A stretch of DNA of 64,000 nucleotides from Fulvivirga ligni (lineage in GTDB: Bacteria; Bacteroidota; Bacteroidia; Cytophagales; Cyclobacteriaceae), in contig NZ_CP089979.1 of NCBI RefSeq assembly GCF_021389935.1, positions 3,639,001-3,703,000 of the forward strand, read 5' to 3'. The notes below the pieces were generated by a model, which was given only the letters and a program-made list of their open reading frames with translations, was not told where the DNA came from and searched no databases. The first letter of the stretch is position 1; each line of letters begins with the position of its first letter. The position numbers and the translations under genes are program-made. Positions 42,569 through 52,832 of the stretch are shown here, in pieces.

Positions 42569-42604
42569 AAAAGCTCTTCTGACTTACCAGAAGGGCTTTT
42601 TTTG
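42569..42604 (+). terminator. Riboswitch-controlled terminator before metH
   Basis: Arms AAAAGCTCTTCTG (42569-42581) and CAGAAGGGCTTTT (42588-42600) form a 13-pair stem (one G-T) with a six-base loop, followed by T residues to 42604. Its 5' arm shares bases 42580-42581 with the antiterminator. Confidence 0.9.
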
Positions 42605-42621
42605 TTTTATGACATTTATAC

Positions 42622-45300
42622 ATGAGCAAACAACACATACCATACCTACGGCTTAGTGGCCTTGAACCATTAGTAATTACACCCGAATCTAACTTTGTTA
42701 ATGTAGGGGAGAGAACTAACGTTACCGGTTCCAGGAAGTTTCTCCGTTTAATTCAGGAAGAAAATTTTGAAGAGGCATTGTCCATAGCAAGAGATCAGGT
42801 AGAGGGTGGGGCCCAAATACTTGATGTAAACATGGATGAAGGTATGCTCGATGGTGAAGAAGCCATGGTGAAGTTCCTTAACCTGATTGCTTCGGAGCCC
42901 GAAATCTCCCGAATTCCTATAATGATTGACTCTTCTAAATGGCCAATTATAGAAGCAGGTTTGCAGTGTATTCAGGGAAAAGGAGTGGTGAACTCAATCA
43001 GCTTGAAGAATGGTGAAGAAGAATTCCTGGCACAGGCCAAAAAAATCAAAATGTACGGCGCCGCAGTGGTGGTAATGGCATTTGATGAAGATGGACAGGC
43101 TGATAACTATGAAAGAAGAATTGCTATCTGTGAACGTTCGTATCGTACTCTGGTAGATAAGATCGATTTCCCACCACAAGATATCATATTTGATCCCAAT
43201 ATATTTCCTGTAGCTACAGGTATGGAAGAGCATAGAAAAAACGCTCTTGACTTCTTTAACGCTACCAAATGGATTAGAACTAATCTTCCCGGAGCTAATG
43301 TAAGTGGTGGGGTAAGTAATGTGTCCTTCTCATTTAGAGGAAATGATACGGTTAGAGAAGCCATGCATTCGGCCTTTTTATATCATGCCATTAAAAATGG
43401 TATGAACATGGGGATCGTAAACCCTACGATGTTAGAGGTTTATGATGAAATACCTAAAGACCTCTTAGAGCATGTGGAAGATGTGCTGTTAGATAGAAGA
43501 GATGATGCTACAGAGCGACTTTTAGACTTTGCTGAGAAAGTAAAAGGAACCTCCAAGACACGTGTTAAGGATGATGCCTGGAGAAAGGGAACTGTGGAAG
43601 AGAGACTTGCACATGCTTTGGTGAAAGGTATTGTAGATCATATTGATGAAGATACTGAAGAAGCAAGACAGAAATTAGGGCAGCCACTTTTAGTTATAGA
43701 AGGTCCTCTCATGGACGGAATGAATATAGTGGGTGATCTGTTTGGTTCAGGTAAAATGTTTCTTCCTCAGGTGGTGAAAAGCGCCAGGGTAATGAAGAAG
43801 GCAGTAGCCTATCTGGAGCCTTACATGGAAGAGGAGAAGAGAAGGAATAAATCTACTGAAACAGCGGCTAAAATCTTGCTGGCTACGGTGAAAGGAGATG
43901 TTCATGATATTGGTAAAAATATAGTAGGAGTGGTGCTAGCCTGTAATAACTATGAGATCATTGATCTTGGAGTTATGGTGCCAACAGATAAAATTCTTAC
44001 AGAGGCTAAAAAGCATAATGTGGCAGCGATTGGTCTTAGCGGGCTCATCACCCCATCGCTTGATGAAATGGTGGGAGTAGCTGAAGAAATGGAAAGGCAA
44101 AATTTCAAATTGCCGCTACTTATTGGTGGTGCTACAACCAGTAGAATCCATACCGCCGTAAAAATTGATCCTAAATATAGCGGTGCGGTGGTGCATGTGC
44201 TTGACGCTTCCCGTAGTGTACCTGTAGTAGGGGAGCTGATCAGTAAAAATACAAAGGAGGCATTCCATACCAGGATTAAAGACGAGTATCAAGATTTAAG
44301 AGAAAGCCATTCTTCCAGAAAGGTAGAAAAGAATTACATCAGTCTGGAGCAGGCTAGAGCCAATAAAGTTCAGATCCAGTGGGACGGTTATAGTGCCCCT
44401 AAACCTAAGCAATTAGGAGTAAAGGTCTTTGAAAACTATCCTCTTGCAGAAATTAGAGAGTTTATAGACTGGACGCCGTTCTTCAGCACCTGGATGTTGA
44501 AGGGGAAGTTTCCTAAGATATTGGAAGACAAAGTGATCGGGGAAGAGGCTAAAAAACTATATGCTGATGCTAATAAGATGCTTGATGAAATCATTGAAAA
44601 TGAGCAGCTTACTGCTAATGGTGTTATCGGTTTGTTTGAAGCGAACGCATTTGAAGATGATATTGAGATCACTCTGCAAAATGGAAAAAAGGAGCGTTTC
44701 CACTTCTTAAGACAGCAGGGCAAGAAGGGTAAGAATATCCCTAACCTGGCCTTGTCAGACTATGTAGCTCCAGCGACCTCGGGAGTACAAGATTACCTCG
44801 GAGGTTTCGCTGTAACAGCAGGTGTTGGTATAGAAAAGCTGGTTGATGCCTACAAGGCTCAGCATGATGATTATAATGAAATAATGGTAAAGGCCCTTGC
44901 CGATAGATTAGCTGAGGCTTTTGCTGAATTAATGCACTATAAAATTAGAACTGATCTATGGGGCTATGCTCCTGAAGAACCGTTCTCAAACGAACAGTTG
45001 ATTAGAGAAAAATATCAGGGCATAAGACCAGCTCCTGGTTATCCTGCATGTCCGGATCATACAGAAAAGCCACTTCTTTTTGAAGTACTGGAGGCTGAGA
45101 AGCACACTGGCATTTTCTTGACAGATTCTAACGCTATGTATCCTGCTTCGTCAGTCAGTGGCTTTTATTTCTCTCATCCTGAATCCAGGTATTTCGGACT
45201 CGGGAAAATAGAGAAGGATCAGGTAGAAGATTACGCTGTTAGAAAGAATATGACAGTAGAGGCGGTTGAAAAATGGCTTGGACCTAACCTATCTTATTAA
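42622..45300 (+). CDS. metH: Cobalamin-dependent methionine synthase lacking the homocysteine domain
   Basis: An 892-residue MetH that begins directly with the pterin-binding domain (about 15-290, [20 protein letters not shown]). The B12 cap and cobalamin-binding domains follow (about 320-570), with [13 protein letters not shown] carrying the cobalt-ligand histidine and [13 protein letters not shown], and then the reactivation domain (about 590-892, [12 protein letters not shown] and a [14 protein letters not shown] block). The usual N-terminal zinc/homocysteine domain of about 330 residues is absent: the riboswitch leader lies where it would be, so it must be encoded elsewhere, as in the split MetH of other Bacteroidota. 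It transfers methyl groups from methyl-tetrahydrofolate to homocysteine. metF follows after 48 bases. Confidence 0.95.
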   Translation: MSKQHIPYLRLSGLEPLVITPESNFVNVGERTNVTGSRKFLRLIQEENFEEALSIARDQVEGGAQILDVNMDEGMLDGEEAMVKFLNLIASEPEISRIPIMIDSSKWPIIEAGLQCIQGKGVVNSISLKNGEEEFLAQAKKIKMYGAAVVVMAFDEDGQADNYERRIAICERSYRTLVDKIDFPPQDIIFDPNIFPVATGMEEHRKNALDFFNATKWIRTNLPGANVSGGVSNVSFSFRGNDTVREAMHSAFLYHAIKNGMNMGIVNPTMLEVYDEIPKDLLEHVEDVLLDRRDDATERLLDFAEKVKGTSKTRVKDDAWRKGTVEERLAHALVKGIVDHIDEDTEEARQKLGQPLLVIEGPLMDGMNIVGDLFGSGKMFLPQVVKSARVMKKAVAYLEPYMEEEKRRNKSTETAAKILLATVKGDVHDIGKNIVGVVLACNNYEIIDLGVMVPTDKILTEAKKHNVAAIGLSGLITPSLDEMVGVAEEMERQNFKLPLLIGGATTSRIHTAVKIDPKYSGAVVHVLDASRSVPVVGELISKNTKEAFHTRIKDEYQDLRESHSSRKVEKNYISLEQARANKVQIQWDGYSAPKPKQLGVKVFENYPLAEIREFIDWTPFFSTWMLKGKFPKILEDKVIGEEAKKLYADANKMLDEIIENEQLTANGVIGLFEANAFEDDIEITLQNGKKERFHFLRQQGKKGKNIPNLALSDYVAPATSGVQDYLGGFAVTAGVGIEKLVDAYKAQHDDYNEIMVKALADRLAEAFAELMHYKIRTDLWGYAPEEPFSNEQLIREKYQGIRPAPGYPACPDHTEKPLLFEVLEAEKHTGIFLTDSNAMYPASSVSGFYFSHPESRYFGLGKIEKDQVEDYAVRKNMTVEAVEKWLGPNLSY

Positions 45301-45348
45301 ATTTTAAAACTTTGAATATCACAATCTGATATATAAAACCTATTCACC

Positions 45349-46302
45349 ATGAAAATTACCGAGCATATTGCTAATGCTAAAAAAACCCTATTCTCATTCG
45401 AGATCCTACCACCATTAAAGGGTGAAAATATTCACAATCTCTACAAACACATTGATCCATTAATGGAATTTAATCCACCTTTCATTGATGTAACTTACCA
45501 TAGAGAAGAGTTTGTGTACAAGAAAAGAGAAAATGGGTTATTAGAGAAAAAATCGATTAGAAAGCGTCCGGGAACTGTTGGTATTTGTGCGGCTATCAAA
45601 AATAAGTACAACGTAGATACAGTGCCTCACATCATTTGTGGTGGTTTTACAAAGGAGGAAACCGAGAATGCACTTATTGATTTGGACTTCCTCGGTATTG
45701 ATAATGTTTTGCTTTTGCAGGGAGATGCCATTAAAACGGAATCTGTTTTCGTGCCAGAAGAAGGTGGTCATAAATATGCCTCTGACCTTATAGAGCAGGT
45801 GGTTAAAATGAACAATGGTCAATATCAGGATGATGATTTGCTTAATGCTAATCATACCGATTTCTGTATAGGAGTAGCAGGTTATCCTGAAAAGCACTTT
45901 GCAGCCCCTAACCTAAAAGTTGATCTTAAATACCTGAAAATGAAGGTAGATATGGGTGCTGAATATATTGTAACTCAAATGTTCTTTGATAATCAGAAGT
46001 TCTTCTCATTCGTGAAGCAATGCCGTGAGGCCGGAATTAATGTACCCATCATTCCAGGATTGAAGCCTCTTACTACTAAAAGGCAGATGAATATTCTACC
46101 AAGAATATTCTATATTGACCTTCCAGAAGATCTTGCTGATGCCGTTGAAAAGTGTAAGACCAATGATGAAGTTAAGCAAGTAGGTATAGAATGGACCATT
46201 CAACAATCTAAAGAGCTGGTTGAGTTCGGTGTTCCTGTACTGCACTACTATTCTATGGGTAAGTCTAATTCCGTTTATAATATTGGGAAGGAGCTATTTT
46301 AA
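45349..46302 (+). CDS. metF: 5,10-methylenetetrahydrofolate reductase
   Basis: A 317-residue FAD-dependent TIM-barrel reductase. Typical segments are FSFEILPPLKGENI (start), VTYHREE, LLLQGDAIK, FCIGVAGYPEKH, MGAEYIVTQMFFDNQKF and VPIIPGLKPL. It makes the methyl-tetrahydrofolate used by MetH. It is co-transcribed with metH and so also falls under the SAM riboswitch. A perfect 20-pair hairpin 18 bases after the stop ends the unit. Confidence 0.96.
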   Translation: MKITEHIANAKKTLFSFEILPPLKGENIHNLYKHIDPLMEFNPPFIDVTYHREEFVYKKRENGLLEKKSIRKRPGTVGICAAIKNKYNVDTVPHIICGGFTKEETENALIDLDFLGIDNVLLLQGDAIKTESVFVPEEGGHKYASDLIEQVVKMNNGQYQDDDLLNANHTDFCIGVAGYPEKHFAAPNLKVDLKYLKMKVDMGAEYIVTQMFFDNQKFFSFVKQCREAGINVPIIPGLKPLTTKRQMNILPRIFYIDLPEDLADAVEKCKTNDEVKQVGIEWTIQQSKELVEFGVPVLHYYSMGKSNSVYNIGKELF

Positions 46303-46320
46303 CCTCCTGGTTAAAAGTCA

Positions 46321-46364
46321 TAAATAAGAAAAGCTCATGTGAATACATGAGCTTTTCTTATTTA
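46321..46364. terminator. Terminator after metF (20-bp perfect stem)
   Basis: The arms 46321-46340 and 46345-46364 are exact reverse complements with a GAAT loop; the inner part is AAGCTCATGT/ACATGAGCTT. The outer part supplies A and T runs on either side, so it can stop transcription from both directions. Confidence 0.88.
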
Positions 46365-46455
46365 TATGCCATAATGGCTTTCATCAAGACATTTTGTCTA
46401 TTTTGATAGCTTGGTATAACTCTTGTTGTTCAAACATCAAACAACGGAGGATAAC

Positions 46456-46851
46456 ATGAAGTATGATCACGATATTAAATGGGTGAGGAAAGTATTACAA
46501 AGTGCCGACATCATGAATACTTTCAATGGTGGAACAGCCTCGCCCCAGACTCACGTGAAGAAGCTAAAAGATAGTAAAATTATATATGCCCGTGTTCCAG
46601 GTGTATCACCAGAAGAGTTAAGAGTTGAGGTGATCAATGGAAATCTGATTGTCTATCATAATGTCAATTTTGATACATTAAATAGTGATGTGGAAGTGCC
46701 TCACGTAGTCACCACCACTACACTAGATGCAAATATTGATAGGATGGGAATTCAAGCAGATTATCAGAATGGGATATTAAAAATAACCTTGCCTTATAAC
46801 AATATGGAAGGTGATTTTCATAAAGATATAAAGATAGATATTGATAGGTAG
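46456..46851 (+). CDS. Hsp20/alpha-crystallin-family small heat-shock protein
   Basis: A 131-residue protein. ATG 46456 is chosen because GGAGG lies five bases ahead of it; the frame is open to 46423. The alpha-crystallin domain (about 45-125) has the IIYARVPGVSPEELRVEV strand pair and the C-terminal GILKITLPY motif, in which the usual A-x-x-x-N-G-V-L-x-(I/V)-x-(I/V)-P pattern is recognisable. The N-terminal arm is short, and no I-x-I tail is seen, so the oligomer may be small. Role: binding unfolded proteins. The gene is flanked by terminators on both sides. Confidence 0.85.
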   Translation: MKYDHDIKWVRKVLQSADIMNTFNGGTASPQTHVKKLKDSKIIYARVPGVSPEELRVEVINGNLIVYHNVNFDTLNSDVEVPHVVTTTTLDANIDRMGIQADYQNGILKITLPYNNMEGDFHKDIKIDIDR

Positions 46852-46868
46852 AGGAAAATTGTGATAGT

Positions 46869-46905
46869 AAAAAGGCCTGTATATTAATTATACAGGCCTT
46901 TTTTT
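46869..46905. terminator. Terminator between hsp20 and the convergent lipoprotein gene
   Basis: AAAAAGGCCTGTATA (46869-46883) pairs over 15 bases with TATACAGGCCTTTTT (46889-46903). A- and T-runs flank both sides, so it can serve both convergent genes. Confidence 0.88.
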
Positions 46906-46925
46906 ATGCTTGATTTCGAATTTTT

Positions 46926-48140
46926 CTATTCAATAATATCTCTCAATTCTTCTTCACTTAGTTTAAACGTACATAGTCTATTAAACCTGCCCGTGATATA
47001 AGTGTTTCCTAATATAATTAATCCATTATCTTCGGTGGTGGAGAAGTTGGCTATTTCATATGAATTGCCAAACCCTAAGTACTTAGTTCCGACAAGCGTT
47101 TTACCTTCAAAAGCTAGAAGAATGATTTGGCCTGTTTTAGTATTGCTGGCAAAAATGGTAATATCTCTACTGCCTATACTTACTTCTTTTATAATGACAG
47201 TAGCATCTTGAACTAACTCTGGGAAGATATTTCCTCCTATGTTTACTGATGATGTTGCCAGTAGTGGTTCAGCATCGTAATTGGCATATAAATAGTTATC
47301 TCCATAATTAAATCTGGATATAGCAAAATTATTACCGTCCAAATTCAGTGCAGCACTTATGCCAGCCACTCTATGTTGTCCATTAATTTGGCCTATCACA
47401 GAGTTATCCCCGTCCAAGTTTGTAAAGATGAATGATAAGGTGAAATTATAAAAACCGTTAAAGTAATAGGTTTGATCATTCATTTTTCCTATCAAATAGG
47501 GTTGCTTTTTGCCTGTGCGAAAGAAACTCTCATTGATTGTACGGAACGGTTCTCCAATATCTTGGGCGTTTGGACCAAGTGAGAACTTTGATGATTTAAG
47601 AATTGATCCATTGATATCTGATTCTGTAAATACTGTATTCAAGTTTTTGTTGTCGAAACTCAGTAAGAGGATTTTACCATCATCCGTTTTTGTAGCGCAA
47701 AAGGGATAATTTCTGACGCTAGAAAGAGTTATGGGATCTGCTAGTGTTCCAGTATTGTCAATCATAAAAATGACAACTCTAGCCGCCTCCGCACGCGTGG
47801 TCATGGCAATAAAATAAAAATTACCATCAATTTCCATTAAATCACCAACAGGGTGTGAAAAACCATCTAAGTCTTGTTGCTTTTCAAAATCGCCATTTGC
47901 GTCTAATTTTATCACTCTCACACCAGTAAGTGGTTCTAACTCCGCTTTCCGAGTGGCTGACAATACTAGATAACCACCATCAGAGGTTTGTTTAATATCA
48001 ATCGGTATATAGGATGATTCATATGTGTTATCATCGTAAATTTTCAAAAACGATGTAGTTGGGTCTGTCTCGTTATCTCCAATATCACAACTGGTGGCTA
48101 AACCAATGATGCATATGAATAGTAGATATATCTTTTTCAT
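46926..48140 (-). CDS. Hypothetical lipoprotein, propeller-like
   Basis: A 404-residue lipoprotein (lipobox LATSC, Cys18). The mature part contains repeated strands of the kind IKQTSDGGYLVLSA, DDGKILLLSFD and EDNGLIILGNT, spaced about 50-60 residues apart. This is typical of a beta-propeller built from delta-60-like repeats. No enzymatic motif is visible. It follows the outer-membrane-barrel gene by 29 bases on the same strand, so the two are probably co-transcribed and may act together at the outer membrane. Confidence 0.75.
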   Translation of the reverse strand: MKKIYLLFICIIGLATSCDIGDNETDPTTSFLKIYDDNTYESSYIPIDIKQTSDGGYLVLSATRKAELEPLTGVRVIKLDANGDFEKQQDLDGFSHPVGDLMEIDGNFYFIAMTTRAEAARVVIFMIDNTGTLADPITLSSVRNYPFCATKTDDGKILLLSFDNKNLNTVFTESDINGSILKSSKFSLGPNAQDIGEPFRTINESFFRTGKKQPYLIGKMNDQTYYFNGFYNFTLSFIFTNLDGDNSVIGQINGQHRVAGISAALNLDGNNFAISRFNYGDNYLYANYDAEPLLATSSVNIGGNIFPELVQDATVIIKEVSIGSRDITIFASNTKTGQIILLAFEGKTLVGTKYLGFGNSYEIANFSTTEDNGLIILGNTYITGRFNRLCTFKLSEEELRDIIE

Positions 48141-48169
48141 TTTATAAAGTCAAAAAATAGAATTGCGGG

Positions 48170-49078
48170 TTAATTAAAGCTGTCGTATTTGCTACTAATA
48201 AATCTTAGCGGGAAAAGAAGGCCAATGTTGCATGAAATATTACTCATTTCAATATCATCCATTGCATCTCCTATACCTACTAGTTCATTTTTGGAATACC
48301 TGTTTTTGGTACTGGTAATATTGGCCATGCCATAGCGATATGTGGCATCAAACACTAATCTTACATTCCAGAAATCATAGGAGACTCCAATGCCTCCCGC
48401 AATTCCTACACTTGATTTAATATAGAAATCCTTGGCACCAATCACTGTTTCTTGATTTTTAAATGGCCCAATAGCACCAGATGCCCTATCGGTGCCTGAG
48501 GTTTTCAAATGTCTATCTGCTCCGACCAATGTGCCATAATACCCTCCTATTTGGATAAAAGGTCTTAAATTTCCTCTTGTTAAGTCATATTTTATGAATA
48601 TCGGCAATTCGATGTAGTCCAAAGTGTTTTCGTGAGTGTACTGAATATTTAGCTGATTGGGAAGTTCATTTGTTGCCAAAGTGTCAATAATTGAAGATTT
48701 CCACTCGTATTCGTTTATGTAGGTAAACCTTTGTCTTCTGTAATTAGGTTGTAGGCTAAAAGAGAATCCCTTGTGGTAGAAAGTAATTTCAATACCCGCT
48801 TGCCCACTAATCTGATCTAAACCAAAGGTGTTATACTCTTTCTCTTTTAGATCATAACTTATCGGACTAAAGGCGCTATAACTTTGAGTAGGAGTAACCT
48901 CAGTAATGTTGGCTCCTGCTCTAAACCCTAGCCACCATTGCGAGTTAAGGAATTTATCACCAGGTTGAGCTTTTTTGGTCTGGTAACCATAATACATCTT
49001 ATTCTTTTTCTGCCCAAAACTGCTTGTTATGGTAAATACCAGCAATACACTTAGTACAGCTGCTAATATGTGCTTCAT
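48170..49078 (-). CDS. Outer-membrane beta-barrel protein (PorT-like)
   Basis: A 302-residue protein with a signal peptide (ending SSFGQ). The mature part begins WWLGFRAGANIT, the usual entry strand of PF13568-type barrels. Alternating strands follow (GFSFSLQPNYRRQRF, IELPIFIKYDL, RPFIQIGGYYG, YDFWNVRLVFDATYRYG). It is an integral outer-membrane protein of unknown specific role. It belongs to a minus-strand run with the DUF1800 and DUF1501 genes upstream and the lipoprotein downstream. Confidence 0.85.
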   Translation of the reverse strand: MKHILAAVLSVLLVFTITSSFGQKKNKMYYGYQTKKAQPGDKFLNSQWWLGFRAGANITEVTPTQSYSAFSPISYDLKEKEYNTFGLDQISGQAGIEITFYHKGFSFSLQPNYRRQRFTYINEYEWKSSIIDTLATNELPNQLNIQYTHENTLDYIELPIFIKYDLTRGNLRPFIQIGGYYGTLVGADRHLKTSGTDRASGAIGPFKNQETVIGAKDFYIKSSVGIAGGIGVSYDFWNVRLVFDATYRYGMANITSTKNRYSKNELVGIGDAMDDIEMSNISCNIGLLFPLRFISSKYDSFN

Positions 49079-49129
49079 TAGTTAGGTGTTGGTTTAAGAA
49101 GATAATTTAATATATTAAAATGGTATTAT

Positions 49130-50875
49130 TTATCTGACTACTAGTTTTTTGGTGTCTTTTAATAATCCAGCTTCTATCTGATAAAAATAGACTCCTGGAT
49201 TAAGATCTTTAAGATTTACATTCAATTTATGCTCACCTGCCGCTCTTTTTTCATTTAAAACCTGCTTCACTAGTCTTCCTTTTATGTCCAGAAGTCTTAG
49301 GTTAACCATAGTTTCAGTATTGATGTAGAAAGACATTGTAGTACTTCCTAAGGCCGGGTTAGGGTATGCATTGTTCAGGTGAAATCGATCTTTAATGAAT
49401 GCCTCGGTACCTGTAATAAGGTCTTCATCAACCACCAGGTTAAGTGGTTGGTAAAAACCAGAAGGACTTTCCTCATCAAAAGGGCCGTCATAAAAATTTG
49501 TATTCTGGTGAGTAGCGAGTACTATACCACTAGTGAGACCTCCAACTTTATCTTTATCCACACCAAGCCAATCTACCAAAAGGTTAGCGTAAACCTGTCT
49601 ATAGTCATACTGCTGGGTAATGTTGTCGTCATCGTCTTCAAACTTATGATTAGTTCCAGTTACTCCGCCCCTTATTTTTTTACCAAATAAGAACATTGGG
49701 CCACCTTTACCATGGTCAGTTCCAAAACTTCCGTTAGATTTTATACGCCTACCGAATTCAGAGATAGTCATCGATACCACCCGGTCCTCAAGTGCTCTGG
49801 CTTTAAGGTCTGCCTGGAAGGCATTCATAGCTGAGCTAATATGATACATTAAAGCAGCGTGATACCCCATGGTAGAATCATAACTGGTAACCTGATCAGC
49901 ATGCGTATCAAAACCACCGATTTTAACCATGTATACTTTAGTTTTTGCACCACCAGCTATGAGTCTTGCAACTAGCTGAAGCTGAGAGCTAAGGTTATTA
50001 TTGATAACTCCTTTTGGTGCATTGAAAGGATAAGTTTCCGGATAGGTTACAGATGTTGGTGATGAATTTTCGAAAACTTCCAGTAATCTGCCTGCATAAT
50101 CTTCAGTTTTATCTTCTAAACCTAGTATCCATTCCATTTCTTGATAATAGGCTGTATCTCTTAAGTAGGCAGGGGGCATACCACGAGGATCTAGATCTAC
50201 ATCTTCAAATCCTTCCAAGCCTTCCACCAAGGTTTTAAATGTTTTTGGATCACCAGGTAATGAGATAGATGTAGGAATATTTCCTTGTTGGTGAAATAGT
50301 AATGATACATCACTGCCAAGCTCTATGGCTAATGGATCTTGCATCTCAGCATTAGGAAACTCATCAGGATATTGCTTGGGAGCGTATTCCTGGGCCAAGT
50401 ATCTGCCAATCCACCCAGAATCTTCATAGCGATCGAAACCTGCTCCCATAAGCCAAATGTCACGGCCTCTAAAGTGTGAGCCATTATTGTTAGGGTAAGA
50501 TACACCTTGCACAATATTGATTCTCCCCTTGTCGTACATTTCCTTTATTCCTCCCATGTCTGGATGGAGTCCTACCTGGTCTTCTTCATCCAGAGTATTA
50601 TCTAATGGAATATACTTCCTAACATTATTTTTTGCAGGTATAGCTATGTTAGGCCTTAAGTTATAATAAAGATCATATTGAGATACTGGTATTACGCAGT
50701 TAAGACCATCATTACCACCATGAAGCTGAATTACAACCAGAACGCGATCTTTTTCATCGTCACTCATTTGAAGGTACCTGTTCTCTTTTGCAAGAACCTT
50801 CATCGGAATATTATTTATGGCAAAAGCACCGCCCGCAATTAGGGGGGCACTTTTTAAAAAATTTCTTCTTTTCAT
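49130..50875 (-). CDS. DUF1501 protein with Tat-like signal and type IX sorting domain
   Basis: A 581-residue exported protein. The N-terminus MKRRNFLKSAPLIAGGAFA has the twin-arginine pattern. The DUF1501 domain (about 40-470) shows VVIQLHGGNDGLNCVIP, FDTHADQ, SEFGRR and GTDHGKGGP, the metal-site motifs of this alkaline-phosphatase-related family. The last 80 residues are a T9SS sorting domain (from NAYPNPALGS to KLVVR). It is probably secreted to the surface. The gene pairs with the DUF1800 gene, 40 bases upstream, a combination that recurs widely in Bacteroidota and Planctomycetes without a known substrate. Confidence 0.92.
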   Translation of the reverse strand: MKRRNFLKSAPLIAGGAFAINNIPMKVLAKENRYLQMSDDEKDRVLVVIQLHGGNDGLNCVIPVSQYDLYYNLRPNIAIPAKNNVRKYIPLDNTLDEEDQVGLHPDMGGIKEMYDKGRINIVQGVSYPNNNGSHFRGRDIWLMGAGFDRYEDSGWIGRYLAQEYAPKQYPDEFPNAEMQDPLAIELGSDVSLLFHQQGNIPTSISLPGDPKTFKTLVEGLEGFEDVDLDPRGMPPAYLRDTAYYQEMEWILGLEDKTEDYAGRLLEVFENSSPTSVTYPETYPFNAPKGVINNNLSSQLQLVARLIAGGAKTKVYMVKIGGFDTHADQVTSYDSTMGYHAALMYHISSAMNAFQADLKARALEDRVVSMTISEFGRRIKSNGSFGTDHGKGGPMFLFGKKIRGGVTGTNHKFEDDDDNITQQYDYRQVYANLLVDWLGVDKDKVGGLTSGIVLATHQNTNFYDGPFDEESPSGFYQPLNLVVDEDLITGTEAFIKDRFHLNNAYPNPALGSTTMSFYINTETMVNLRLLDIKGRLVKQVLNEKRAAGEHKLNVNLKDLNPGVYFYQIEAGLLKDTKKLVVR

Positions 50876-50915
50876 AAGTTAATTGTTTAACCTCAAATGA
50901 AGTTTGTCTTGCTTA

Positions 50916-52730
50916 TTAGAATAACTGATATTCAGGAGTTTGCAACATTGCATTAAAAAGTCTGCGTAAATAATCTCCTGCTAAAAGATACTGAGCAGGA
51001 TCATTCAGGAGAGAAACCCAAATGGCATTTTTATCATTTACCTCGGCAGTGTCATTATAGTCCATGAATTGTAAAAACGCTTGCAAAAAGTATCTCAATC
51101 TCTCTTTCGTCATGCCTCGGCCAGCCATATCGGTATCAAAATCAAGATTCTGAGCCACTGGCAAGAAGTAGGGTGCCATTGCTTTAATAAAATCTTTGGC
51201 ATCTTGAGCCTCTGCCATAAAATTGTCTTTCACATACTGCAAGATGTCAACAGGAGGGAGGATGTAGTCATCATCCATGTCTGTACCTTCTCCTTCGAAT
51301 ATTACCCTGATAAATTCATAGCGGTAAGTGAGATAGTTGGTAGATATCCAGTTTCTATTAAACACGGGATACTGATGATAAGCTCCATATCCAGCTACTT
51401 CATAAGGGTTGTAGAAGTTCATTCCATGCAGCGATAATTTAGATATCAGCCTCTTTTGCATGAAATTGTAATAGTTTTTAGTGTCAGAAAGATAATCTGG
51501 CACCTCCGTTCCAAAGAACACATGTGTTCCTAATACAAGATCTAGAGGAGATTTTATGATACCTCCAAATTTATCATCAGCCACATCAGTGGAAGCTTCG
51601 TAGAAAAACTGGCTAGTGAATAATGCTTCTAATACAGGCTGTATTCTGTATTCATTATTAACAAAAATGTCAGCCATATCAGCAATTACAGTATTGTCAA
51701 TTTCCTCTGTAATATTATAGTACACGAAGAAACGATAGAGCTTTCTACAGATATTTTTAGGAGTTTCCTCATTCTCGTAGATCATGTCTATCATCTGGCT
51801 CACCTCATCTAACATACGCTCTTCCTCAGAGGTGATTGTGTTATCTTGTTGTATGATAGTGTTATCGTAATACTCGCTGAAATCTTTCTCATCACTGTTA
51901 GTAGTGTGACTTCCTGAATTCATTCGACCTCTCGGTAAACCCGTATAAGGATCTATAATGCTGAATTGATTGTCAAAAGCGAATCCTGTTAATACTCTGG
52001 CGGCAGCTTGAACATCTTGTTCTTTAAAGGTGAAATAATCCCCAGCATCATCTGGCTCCATATTGTTCACCACCACTTCTAAGCCTCTTCCAACAGTATA
52101 AAGTTCGAACATTTCACGAGCATAGTTCTCATTAGGTGAGCCTTTTACATTCAGTGTACCATCTAGAAAAATAAGCATAGCATTATCTACGCAGATTTTT
52201 TTAGTAAGCTCTTTAAAGTTTCTCGGTGCATCTTCAAGCACCATGTCACCCGTCTCTTCATCTTCAATTTCAACAGTATCATCCTCTTTGTCTAAAGCAA
52301 ATAATCGGAATAGTTGATTTTGATAATAAAGAGCTCGGCTATCATTTACCTTTTCTTCAATAGTGGTAAAATGAGTATGTAGGAAGAATACGATTTTTTC
52401 ACGTGCAGAGTAAGCCAGCTTCAGGTTGCTATCAGTAATGTTAGCACCCATCATTTGGCCGAGCATCCATGCCTTTAAAAAAGCAATCAGTTCTCTTTCT
52501 CCGCTATTTGCACCCGTTTTTCCAGATTCTACCCATTCAGTTCCTGTTTCCAGGTCAATTGGCAGCTCCGGATCAGGAAGAGTGCTATTAAATAAAATGT
52601 TAATAGCCTGCTGCGGAGTTAATGAAGCAAAAAAATCAATCTGCTCTTTTGTAGCACCAAAAGTGGTTCTACGTAGTAAATGAGCAGCTCTGTGCACGCC
52701 TAGTGCACCTGTCAATTCATTAAACGGCAT
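50916..52730 (-). CDS. DUF1800 protein
   Basis: A 604-residue protein of the DUF1800 family. It starts in the characteristic way (VHRAAHLLRRTTFGATKEQID). Other family blocks are HTHFTT, NENYAREMFELYTVG, AARVLTGF, ICRKLYRFFVYY and NWISTNYLTYRYEF. There is no clear signal peptide, so export, if any, may depend on its DUF1501 partner. It is the first gene of the minus-strand run. It is divergent from the HMG-CoA lyase-type gene, with a 153-base gap. Confidence 0.9.
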   Translation of the reverse strand: MPFNELTGALGVHRAAHLLRRTTFGATKEQIDFFASLTPQQAINILFNSTLPDPELPIDLETGTEWVESGKTGANSGERELIAFLKAWMLGQMMGANITDSNLKLAYSAREKIVFFLHTHFTTIEEKVNDSRALYYQNQLFRLFALDKEDDTVEIEDEETGDMVLEDAPRNFKELTKKICVDNAMLIFLDGTLNVKGSPNENYAREMFELYTVGRGLEVVVNNMEPDDAGDYFTFKEQDVQAAARVLTGFAFDNQFSIIDPYTGLPRGRMNSGSHTTNSDEKDFSEYYDNTIIQQDNTITSEEERMLDEVSQMIDMIYENEETPKNICRKLYRFFVYYNITEEIDNTVIADMADIFVNNEYRIQPVLEALFTSQFFYEASTDVADDKFGGIIKSPLDLVLGTHVFFGTEVPDYLSDTKNYYNFMQKRLISKLSLHGMNFYNPYEVAGYGAYHQYPVFNRNWISTNYLTYRYEFIRVIFEGEGTDMDDDYILPPVDILQYVKDNFMAEAQDAKDFIKAMAPYFLPVAQNLDFDTDMAGRGMTKERLRYFLQAFLQFMDYNDTAEVNDKNAIWVSLLNDPAQYLLAGDYLRRLFNAMLQTPEYQLF

Positions 52731-52832
52731 GTTGGTTTTAAATAGGTTTCAATTTCCAAGCTAAGTATTAATTATTAAAATAGAAATTCCAAGTAAGTTA
52801 AATGAACATTTTTTTCGTTTAGCTGCAATATT

